Shown: piece after piece, positions 1 to 4,707 of the stretch
Numbering within the stretch: position 1 is the first letter of the stretch
Layout: every line of letters starts with the position of its first letter
Assembly: GCA_028718465.1 (NCBI GenBank)
Contig: JAQULX010000105.1
Location: 1 to 8,207, forward strand
Direction: 5' to 3'
Origin: Dehalococcoidales bacterium
GTDB taxonomy: Bacteria; Chloroflexota; Dehalococcoidia; Dehalococcoidales; UBA3254
DNA length: 8,207 nt
The notes under the pieces: generated by a model
Told to the model about the DNA's origin: nothing
Seen by the model: only the letters and a program-made list of their open reading frames with translations
Database searches by the model: none
Made by a program: the position numbers and the translations under genes

Positions 1-1444
1 AACTGCGGATACGATCAAAAGCCAGACTGCCGCCCTCCGAGCGAAATCCACCGGATATCTTAAGCCAAACCTTGCTCATTCTCAGGTCTCTTTCGGCCAG
101 ATTATTATCAAAGGGGACCTCCGGATCATTCATAAAGCGTAAGATATCTTCTTTATAGTCCCTTAGCCGCTCCACCAGATTGCGGGCTTTACCCTTGGCC
201 TTCCTGCCTCGCTTGAGCTGGCCGGTCTCTTGAGGGAGAGGATTGGCTTTCTCCCCTAACCTGACAATGGCATCGTACCAGTGGTTAAAGTCATCTAATT
301 GGTCTTGCGTGAGGATCCCGACATAATCCTCGATCGTTTGTTTTATCTCTAACAGCAGGTCTATCAGGGCTACCGGCCAACTCTGCTTAAAGTTTTCGCT
401 AATGCCCTTCAGGTCTCGCAGGAGATGGGCATTGCAGAGGGCATGCTTACATTTATCATAGTGATAATAAGGCTGCCAAAAATCATGGCAGGCTGTACCT
501 CTAAACCCCGGCAGAATGCCGATGGCGTCCGTCGCCACCTGGCCCCGTTTGGCATGGGTTTCCAGGTAAGTAAATCTCTCATTACCCGCACTGTGCAGCC
601 AGTAACTCCGGCCCTGGATACGGGTGCCGGTTTCATCAAAGTGGGTTACCGCAGACTGTATCAACTGGTTTTTAATATAGGCCATCGAATCCTGCAGGGC
701 CTGCGCGCACTGGGAGACGATCTTCACCAGTGTCCCCTGGCTGACCGGGAGATTCAAGAGGTCCCGGCTGATCTCGGCCAGCCGGTCGTAGGGCACAAAA
801 TGCCCTTTATTCAGGTAGATCATCAGGGACTCATAAGTCTCGCCATACTGAATGTAATGGTCTACTCCCGGCGGAAAGGCCGCCGTAGTAGTCTCACCAC
901 AATGCGGACAGGTCTTAGTAGGCACATTGTGCTGAGTGACCACCGGGGTAATCTTAACATCCCAGACCTGACGGGTTTGGCCTAAGGCCGCCTTTTCGGT
1001 CGAGAGGTCCTGGCCGCAATGACAGCAAACCTCCACGGGATGTTCGATTACTACATCCGGCTGCTCCTTGAGGCGTAAAGTGTGCCCTGGATGACCGGGT
1101 TGTCCGCCCGGCTTACGTCCGCTTTTCACCCGTAAACTGTGGGGTTTAATAAAGGGACTGGTAGAAGGCGGCTGGCTGGAATTAGTGCAGTTCTGATTGA
1201 GACGGGCTCGTAGTGTCTGGTTTTCCTCCGTCAGCCTGTCATTATCGGCTTGTAAGAGCGCAATGTACTGCTGCAGGGCGAGAGAACTCCGTCCAATTTC
1301 CTGTCGGATAGCCGGAGTGGCAAGTCTGACACGATTCGGAGAAATCAAGGGAGCCGCTCCAGGAAGAGACCCTGAACCAGTGTTGCCGGGAGAAAGGGTG
1401 GAGGTTAGCTCTATTTTAGATTGTGCACTCTGTGGTTTGACCAT
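1..1444 (-). CDS. IS66-family transposase (TnpC type), C-terminus cut by window edge
   Basis: This is a DDE transposase that would cut and join the ends of its own IS element. The frame is open from ATG at 1444 to the window edge, giving 481 visible residues; the family is usually somewhat over 500, so a short C-terminal tail is missing. In order: a Ser/Pro-rich start; a leucine-rich coiled-coil stretch (about 53-83); the IS66 signature NSSQPPS (88-94); a Gly/Pro/Arg-rich patch with GGQPGHPGH (113-121); a zinc-finger-like set C140/C141/C143 and C179/C182; then the catalytic core. The triad is visible as D270 (THFDETG), D321 (HDFWQP) and E451 (NNLAERDLRM), and the typical GGFRSEGG block follows at 465-472. 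No frameshift or stop is seen, so the enzyme may be active. No clear Shine-Dalgarno sequence precedes the ATG. An in-frame TTG lies 12 nt upstream without a better site, so ATG is preferred. Confidence 0.95.
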   Translation of the reverse strand, partial: MVKPQSAQSKIELTSTLSPGNTGSGSLPGAAPLISPNRVRLATPAIRQEIGRSSLALQQYIALLQADNDRLTEENQTLRARLNQNCTNSSQPPSTSPFIKPHSLRVKSGRKPGGQPGHPGHTLRLKEQPDVVIEHPVEVCCHCGQDLSTEKAALGQTRQVWDVKITPVVTQHNVPTKTCPHCGETTTAAFPPGVDHYIQYGETYESLMIYLNKGHFVPYDRLAEISRDLLNLPVSQGTLVKIVSQCAQALQDSMAYIKNQLIQSAVTHFDETGTRIQGRSYWLHSAGNERFTYLETHAKRGQVATDAIGILPGFRGTACHDFWQPYYHYDKCKHALCNAHLLRDLKGISENFKQSWPVALIDLLLEIKQTIEDYVGILTQDQLDDFNHWYDAIVRLGEKANPLPQETGQLKRGRKAKGKARNLVERLRDYKEDILRFMNDPEVPFDNNLAERDLRMSKVWLKISGGFRSEGGSLAFDRIRS

Positions 1445-1464
1445 TGTTATGTATACCAATTATT

Positions 1465-1473
1465 ACTATATCA
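1465..1473 (-). promoter_or_regulatory. Possible extended -10 promoter of the transposase gene
   Basis: On the minus strand the sequence TGATATAGT matches an extended -10 element (TGn followed by TATAGT, 5 of 6 to consensus). It sits about 20 nt before the transposase ATG. The hexamer 17 nt further upstream (TAGCCT) is a poor -35, so activity would depend on the TG extension. The resulting leader would be only about 14 nt. Confidence 0.35.
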
Positions 1474-1523
1474 CAGAGCGATATTTGAGGCTAGCGCAAT
1501 TTAAGCTCATTTACGCTGAATAG

Positions 1524-1916
1524 TTACGCCGATTCGTTCTTTCTCTCCACAAACCAATAATTGAAATTGGGTGAGTATAATTCCGTCAACTTTGCACCAA
1601 TCCATTGTGCAAGTTCCCCGAAACTCTTTCCGGTCGTTTGCCCTTTTCGCCAGATACCTACCAAGGTAATGGGGACTTTTCCCTTAACATCTAAGATGGG
1701 CCAATATTTTGTAATACTCCTTACCGGGTCACAATCTTCGTCATACTCCACAATATATCTGTGGTTTTTGGTTTCAATTAAGATGTCCGCTTCAGGCCAA
1801 ATAGATTTTGGGTGTTCTGTCCATTCAATTTTCACGTGATTCTGAAGATGCGAGAATTGAGACTGCATTTCAGATATTAATTCTCTTAAAAATACCTCCC
1901 TCATTGTTTGATTCAT
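1524..1916 (-). CDS. Hypothetical protein, possible restriction-endonuclease-like fold (130 aa)
   Basis: I do not recognise a named family. The 130-residue protein is soluble, with no signal peptide or membrane segment. An amphipathic N-terminal helix (1-25) is followed by alternating strands: ADILIE (43-48), YIVEYDED (54-61), then a helix with SITKYWPIL (67-75) and the strand VPITLVGIW (81-89). The spacing of D44, E57 and D59 recalls the beta-hairpin of PD-(D/E)XK nucleases, but the usual lysine after the second acid is absent; K70 in the following helix might substitute. This is fold-level inference only. ATG at 1916 is supported by a strong GGGAGG site 5 nt upstream. It lies 49 nt downstream of the glycosylase-like gene in the same direction, so the two are probably co-transcribed. 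Its stop codon coincides with a candidate end of the neighbouring IS66 element, so the natural C-terminus may have been altered. Confidence 0.75.
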   Translation of the reverse strand: MNQTMREVFLRELISEMQSQFSHLQNHVKIEWTEHPKSIWPEADILIETKNHRYIVEYDEDCDPVRSITKYWPILDVKGKVPITLVGIWRKGQTTGKSFGELAQWIGAKLTELYSPNFNYWFVERKNESA

Positions 1917-1921
1917 TTATG

Positions 1922-1927
1922 CCTCCC
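1922..1927 (-). promoter_or_regulatory. Strong Shine-Dalgarno site of the 130-aa gene
   Basis: GGGAGG on the minus strand lies 5 nt before the ATG at 1916. It fixes that start and shows the gene has its own efficient initiation signal although it follows another gene closely. Confidence 0.7.
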
Positions 1928-1965
1928 ATTGCAAAGTAGACTTTTTTACACTTAAGACGTTATTA

Positions 1966-2649
1966 TCACGAGGGTGAATCTAAAGATTCTAAAACTGGTC
2001 CCCATTGATTTCTTGAAATCCAAAGATCAGCTGTGTTACGACTGGGAAACAGAGAAAAAATTATTTTTGTCCGACTTTCAGCGATGGATTGGTAAAATAT
2101 TTCCCCATGGCTAGGATGCTTAATCTTAAATTCCGAGGCAACAGTGTTGCCAAGTATTAATATTTGTTTTGGCTTTAATTTTTCGATTTGCCCTTTCAGA
2201 TATTTAGAGCAGTACTGGATTGCAATTTTCCGATTTGATTTAAGTTTTTGATTCACGAAACATTTTATCAAATCCGTGAATACCCAAGTTCGGTTTTCCG
2301 AATCCAGTATCCTAAGGAGTTCTCTAACCTGGCTTTGGTGAAATTTCTGAAGTGGAGCCCGAAGATAATAATTTCCGATCCACGATACCTCATCTTCTAA
2401 TCTGTTTTGTTTAGGACGGAAATCCTGCTCTCGGCCTCCACCGTGAGCTTCGGCAACAATCAGAACTTCGAGAGGAATATTAACTACCGAAGAAGAAAAA
2501 CCTGGAAGCAAGTTGCTAAAATGACCATATTTTTTATCGTAATCTGAAAAATCAGATCTGGCTTTCCGACATTGATCACATAAAGGACGGCTATTAATTT
2601 CCTGAAACATCCTTTTACATATTGATTGGGTCAAAATACCATAGCTCAA
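1966..2649 (-). CDS. Uracil-DNA-glycosylase-superfamily protein, divergent, four-cysteine type
   Basis: UDG-superfamily proteins remove uracil or other altered bases from DNA. Numbered from a GTG at 2658 (230 residues), the protein shows C27-x2-C30, C133 and C150. This matches the four-cysteine 4Fe-4S pattern of family 4/5 enzymes, including about 16 residues between the last two. The core follows the family order: VLIVAEAHGGG (65-75) for the GEAPG active-site motif, WVFTDLIKCF (125-134) for the strand before the third cysteine, and YLKGQIEKLKPKQILILG (153-170), a near-textbook match. Motif 2, normally HPS or HPA, reads FPS (204-206), so the usual histidine is missing. The GTG at 2658 overlaps its only AAGGGG site; the TTG at 2649 lies 8 nt after that site and is chosen. 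ATG at 2610 is a third option that still keeps all four cysteines. Base specificity cannot be told from sequence. It is flanked by two nuclease-like genes in the same direction. Confidence 0.82.
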   Translation of the reverse strand: MSYGILTQSICKRMFQEINSRPLCDQCRKARSDFSDYDKKYGHFSNLLPGFSSSVVNIPLEVLIVAEAHGGGREQDFRPKQNRLEDEVSWIGNYYLRAPLQKFHQSQVRELLRILDSENRTWVFTDLIKCFVNQKLKSNRKIAIQYCSKYLKGQIEKLKPKQILILGNTVASEFKIKHPSHGEIFYQSIAESRTKIIFSLFPSRNTADLWISRNQWGPVLESLDSPS

Positions 2650-2657
2650 ACTACTCA

Positions 2658-2665
2658 CCCCTTTT
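2658..2665 (-). promoter_or_regulatory. Shine-Dalgarno site that decides the start of the glycosylase-like gene
   Basis: The minus-strand sequence AAAAGGGG runs straight into a GTG codon (2658-2656), leaving no room for a ribosome to use that codon. The in-frame TTG at 2649 is 8 nt downstream, a normal distance, and so is the likelier start. Confidence 0.5.
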
Positions 2666-2795
2666 CTAACATTGGATAATAAATTGGCCAGGACAGATAA
2701 TCAGTGGTATCTGACACAAATAATTTACAATCCACCCTTTGTTTAATCAGGTCACAGTACGGGAGTTATATTTTTTAATAACTAATTTATTTTAG

Positions 2796-3254
2796 CTACT
2801 CTATTTTGAATACTTCGATGGAGTGTTCTTTACAGAGATCGAGTAAATCGCTACTCGAGTCTCTTCCGGTGTCTCTATAGACTACGCTGCATCCCTTAAT
2901 TATGAAAGAAGGGTAATCGCGAGCGAATAAATATTTATAACAGAGGATTTGACCTATAGCTTCGTAATTTAAATGGACTTTTGCTTCAATAAGCTGAATT
3001 GCAATCCCAGGATTATCCTTCTCTATTTTTCGAATACCACTTTCGTTTAAGGGAATAATAGGTTGATTCTTTGGTTGAGGAACTTTCCAAGGTCCCTTCA
3101 CACCTGCTCTGATTTTCACATTACTTTCCAAGCAAATTAAATCTACAGACTTTTGTGAACCTACAGGAATTTCCGAAAAATATTGTCCAGGTAATCGATT
3201 TGACTCAACAAAATCTTTAATAAGTAACCATTCTGGAGGGCGGATAGTAAGCAA
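2796..3254 (-). CDS. PD-(D/E)XK nuclease-like protein (152 aa)
   Basis: The protein carries the core of a PD-(D/E)XK phosphodiesterase. An acidic residue E28 precedes SVDLI with D38, and the strand IQLIEAK supplies E90 and K92. The next helix contains Q102-x3-Y106 (GQILCYKYLF), the Q-x3-Y motif known from RecB/Cas4-like nucleases. About 50 residues separate D38 from E90, longer than usual, with a Pro/Lys-rich loop at 53-68. The C-terminal stretch SIEVFKIE (145-152) looks like the last strand of such folds. The most likely role is a small DNA endonuclease or exonuclease; the substrate is unknown. The start is TTG: an in-frame TGA lies 6 nt upstream of it, and AAGGAG (3263-3268) stands 8 nt before it. 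The nearby ATG at 3262 is out of frame and its frame closes within about 15 codons. A good promoter lies at 3295-3322. It could head a leftward transcript with the glycosylase-like gene, but a 140-nt gap separates them. Confidence 0.82.
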   Translation of the reverse strand: MLTIRPPEWLLIKDFVESNRLPGQYFSEIPVGSQKSVDLICLESNVKIRAGVKGPWKVPQPKNQPIIPLNESGIRKIEKDNPGIAIQLIEAKVHLNYEAIGQILCYKYLFARDYPSFIIKGCSVVYRDTGRDSSSDLLDLCKEHSIEVFKIE

Positions 3255-3262
3255 CGTTCATG

Positions 3263-3268
3263 CTCCTT
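3263..3268 (-). promoter_or_regulatory. Shine-Dalgarno site fixing a TTG start
   Basis: AAGGAG on the minus strand lies 8 nt before the TTG at 3254. An ATG lies only 1 nt beyond the site but is out of frame and too close to be used well. The spacing therefore selects the rare TTG codon. Confidence 0.7.
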
Positions 3269-3294
3269 AAAAAGAAACCGACCGCTAATTCTCT

Positions 3295-3322
3295 AAAATA
3301 AAATAGAACCAAGAATTGTCAA
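3295..3322 (-). promoter_or_regulatory. Sigma70-type promoter for the nuclease-like gene
   Basis: On the minus strand a perfect TTGACA -35 box (3322-3317) is followed after 16 nt by TATTTT (3300-3295, 4 of 6 to the -10 consensus). Transcription would start near 3288, giving a leader of about 34 nt that includes the AAGGAG site. It points away from the ribbon-helix-helix promoter, making a divergent pair. Confidence 0.6.
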
Positions 3323-3384
3323 ATGGTCAGAGATTAGGCTGTAACGCCTTTAAAAAATGTCGGTAAGCATTTTCTAGCCTCAGA

Positions 3385-3422
3385 TAAATCTTGTGTAGTA
3401 TAAAATTTTATCTTAAGATTTA
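3385..3422. repeat. Inverted repeat with nested AT palindrome, operator-like
   Basis: The arms TAAATCTT (3385-3392) and AAGATTTA (3415-3422) are perfect reverse complements separated by 22 nt. Inside lies a perfect 12-bp palindrome ATAAAATTTTAT (3400-3411). No T-tract follows, so it is not a standard terminator. Its place between two divergent promoters suggests a regulator binding site, but AT-rich sequence can give such symmetry by chance. Confidence 0.4.
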
Positions 3423-3501
3423 CAGTCTCTTTAGGTAAAGGTAGTATGATCTTTGGCATTGTTTAGCTTACCGGCCTTACTTAAAACCATTATAGCACGA
3501 C

Positions 3502-3530
3502 TTGACTTTTACAAATATCTCAGATATATT
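3502..3530 (+). promoter_or_regulatory. Strong sigma70-type promoter for the ribbon-helix-helix gene
   Basis: TTGACT (3502-3507, 5 of 6) and TATATT (3525-3530, 5 of 6) are separated by the optimal 17 nt. Transcription would begin near 3537, leaving a leader of about 27 nt before the ATG at 3564. The promoter lies inside the longest open frame of that gene, which argues for the shorter 56-residue product. Confidence 0.7.
3515..3527. promoter_or_regulatory. Dyad overlapping the -10 box, candidate autoregulatory operator
   Basis: ATATCT-C-AGATAT is a perfect 13-bp interrupted palindrome occupying the end of the promoter spacer and the first bases of the -10 hexamer. A protein bound here would block RNA polymerase. 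Small ribbon-helix-helix proteins commonly repress their own promoters by binding such short dyads, and the gene directly downstream encodes one. The link is inference. Confidence 0.5.
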
Positions 3531-3563
3531 TGGGACAACCTTAATGTTAAGCTAAGGAAAGAT

Positions 3564-3734
3564 ATGGAAAATAATATTCAGAAAAAATCCAAGATGCGCA
3601 TGATTCACGTTCGTATACCGGAGGAGTTGCATAAAAGGCTTCGTATTCGTGCTGCAGAAACTGAGATCACTATGCAAGATTGGGTGGCAGGGGCAATAGC
3701 GCACGAATTGGAAAGGACAAAGCCGAAAAAGTGA
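3564..3734 (+). CDS. Ribbon-helix-helix DNA-binding protein (56 aa)
   Basis: This small protein has the Arc/MetJ/CopG-type fold. After a basic start (K7, K8, K10, R12) comes the single beta strand MIHVRIP (13-19), which in this family pairs in a dimer to read the DNA major groove. Helix 1 (EELHKRLRIRAAETE, 20-34) and helix 2 (TMQDWVAGAIAHELER, 36-51) follow, with a basic tail. The length is typical of the DNA-binding part of the family with nothing added. The ATG at 3564 is preceded by AAGGA with about 5-6 nt spacing, and the promoter at 3502-3530 lies just upstream. A longer frame from TTG at 3453 would add 37 residues unlike the family and is rejected. Such proteins act as transcription repressors, plasmid copy-control factors or antitoxins. 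No adjacent toxin-sized gene is visible, so a lone regulator is more likely. Confidence 0.82.
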   Translation: MENNIQKKSKMRMIHVRIPEELHKRLRIRAAETEITMQDWVAGAIAHELERTKPKK

Positions 3735-3760
3735 TAAAAATCGTAAGTAAGCTGCACAAC

Positions 3761-3789
3761 TTGTTAATTCGCTAATAATTATTTATAGC
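3761..3789 (+). promoter_or_regulatory. Weak candidate promoter before the lipoprotein gene
   Basis: TTGTTA and TATAGC, each 4 of 6 to consensus, are 17 nt apart. The predicted transcript start would be almost at the Shine-Dalgarno site, leaving a leader of about 13 nt. Read-through from the promoter at 3502 is an equally good explanation for expression. Confidence 0.25.
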
Positions 3790-3796
3790 CAACCGA

Positions 3797-3801
3797 AGAG
3801 G
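3797..3801 (+). promoter_or_regulatory. Shine-Dalgarno site fixing the TTG start of the lipoprotein
   Basis: AGAGG lies 7 nt before TTG at 3809. No ATG in this frame would keep the signal peptide, since the next one falls inside its hydrophobic core (residue 15). Confidence 0.55.
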
Positions 3802-3808
3802 TAAGAAT

Positions 3809-4675
3809 TTGAGAATACGATTGGTATTTTTACTTTGGTTAGTTGTTGGGATGATTCTTAGTGCATGCACGCCGGGTCAAATACCTTCTAGTGTGCCAAC
3901 TCAAGAATCTACACTTAATTCAACCACATCCGCGCTACCACAATCTTCAACGACTCTTTCTTTTACTCCAGTACCGAGTATATCGGTAACACCAAAACCT
4001 CAGATAATACTTCCATCAGGAATGAGTGCATTCTATGGCCAGGTGCTTTGGGGAGGCAAACCACAGCCTAAATCCACAGTAATTGCTGATACTAAACCGC
4101 CAGTCATAGTAGTTCCGCCTTGGGAATCATCTTCCGACAAATATAAGAAATTCACAATTGACACTAGCATTGAAGGAAGTTACGTTCTCATACTTGAGCC
4201 AGGCGAATATTATATTGGATGCACGTTACAAGGCTCAGATTATATCTCCTATAAGACTTCTGGTTTTGTTCCTGGGTTATTTGGGGTGAGTAGTCGTAAG
4301 ATAGGCGTTGGCGAAACTGTGCAAGTTGATTTGGAAGCTAATGATTGGTCAATCAGTCTGATTTCACCAGGAAATCCGTTTACACAGTACGACAAGAATC
4401 ATTCGGGAAACACATTAAACATAAATACACCCACCTTAACATGGCAACAGTATGACTGGACAAAGTACGACGGTAAAGTGGGTTATTACAAGGTTGAACT
4501 CGGTATTATCAAAGACGGATACCATGTTGTCTTGACCGACAGGACGGATAATCCGACTTATTCCGTGAAGAAGCCTCTTGAGACTGGAGAATATGAATGG
4601 AATGTGCGGGCATTCTCCAGTTCAGGTGGCGAAATAGCCGGGACCATTGATGAGTTTTACTTTCTTATTCAATAA
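3809..4675 (+). CDS. Surface lipoprotein with two predicted beta-sandwich domains (288 aa)
   Basis: This is a predicted exported lipoprotein of unknown function. Residues 1-19 form a signal peptide with basic R2 and R4, a hydrophobic core, and the lipobox LSAC with C20 as the lipid-bearing cysteine. A Ser/Thr/Pro-rich linker (21-68) would hold the rest away from the membrane. Residues about 74-176 (FYGQVLWGGKPQPKSTVIA through SYVLILEPGEYYIGCTL) look like a carboxypeptidase-regulatory or transthyretin-like beta sandwich. Residues about 183-288 (TPTLTWQQYD, YYKVELGI, GEYEWNVRAFSSSG) look like a fibronectin-III/Ig-like domain. No catalytic motif is seen, so binding or structural roles are likelier. 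Start is TTG, supported by AGAGG 7 nt upstream and by the intact signal peptide. It lies 74 nt after the ribbon-helix-helix gene and 32 nt before the CAP-domain gene, so the latter two are probably co-transcribed. Confidence 0.87.
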   Translation: MRIRLVFLLWLVVGMILSACTPGQIPSSVPTQESTLNSTTSALPQSSTTLSFTPVPSISVTPKPQIILPSGMSAFYGQVLWGGKPQPKSTVIADTKPPVIVVPPWESSSDKYKKFTIDTSIEGSYVLILEPGEYYIGCTLQGSDYISYKTSGFVPGLFGVSSRKIGVGETVQVDLEANDWSISLISPGNPFTQYDKNHSGNTLNINTPTLTWQQYDWTKYDGKVGYYKVELGIIKDGYHVVLTDRTDNPTYSVKKPLETGEYEWNVRAFSSSGGEIAGTIDEFYFLIQ

Positions 4676-4707
4676 CCACGATATGAATCGACGAGTGCAA
4701 GATAAAA

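Larger units (their letters stand above)
1..1527 (-). mobile_element. IS66-family insertion sequence, partial (5' part of the element)
   Basis: The element is defined by its IS66-type transposase. Only the transposase-start side is in the window; the other end lies beyond position 1. No TnpA- or TnpB-like frame precedes the transposase, so this resembles the single-gene IS66 subgroup typified by ISBst12. IS66-family ends commonly begin with 5'-GTAA. Reading on the minus strand, two GTAA tetramers fit, one starting at 1527 and one at 1514, each preceded by GC. The right boundary is therefore known only to about 13 nt. The missing partner end and the 8-bp target duplication expected for the family cannot be checked here. 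The transposase is more G+C-rich than the genes to its right. Confidence 0.8.
3255..3563. other. Divergent intergenic regulatory region
   Basis: This stretch of about 310 nt between the leftward nuclease-like gene and the rightward ribbon-helix-helix gene shows no convincing gene. It holds a leftward promoter (3295-3322), a rightward promoter (3502-3530), an 8-bp inverted repeat pair around an AT-rich 12-bp palindrome (3385-3422), and a dyad overlapping the rightward -10 box. A TTG-initiated in-frame extension of the small downstream gene (from 3453) crosses it, but the extension contains the rightward promoter and is not believed. Confidence 0.65.

Noticed and set aside
425..985. 186-residue open frame on the plus strand, plus 409-639 (minus) and 1197-1523 (plus)
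   Set aside because: All lie over the IS66 transposase or its flank in other frames; the transposase frame carries a full set of family motifs, these carry none.
1561..1839. 92-residue plus-strand frame
   Set aside because: Antisense to the 130-aa gene, which has a strong ribosome site; no recognisable protein features.
2764..2783. Hairpin AGTTAT/ATAACT with an 8-nt loop between the nuclease-like and glycosylase-like genes, considered as a terminator
   Set aside because: The 6-bp stem is AT-rich and no T-tract follows on the transcribed side; too weak to call.
3453..3563. N-terminal extension of the ribbon-helix-helix protein from TTG at 3453
   Set aside because: The extension contains a strong promoter, and the ATG at 3564 has its own ribosome site and gives a standard-length family member.
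3564..3734. Ribbon-helix-helix gene as the antitoxin of a toxin-antitoxin pair
   Set aside because: No toxin-sized gene overlaps or abuts it; the next gene is a lipoprotein 74 nt away.
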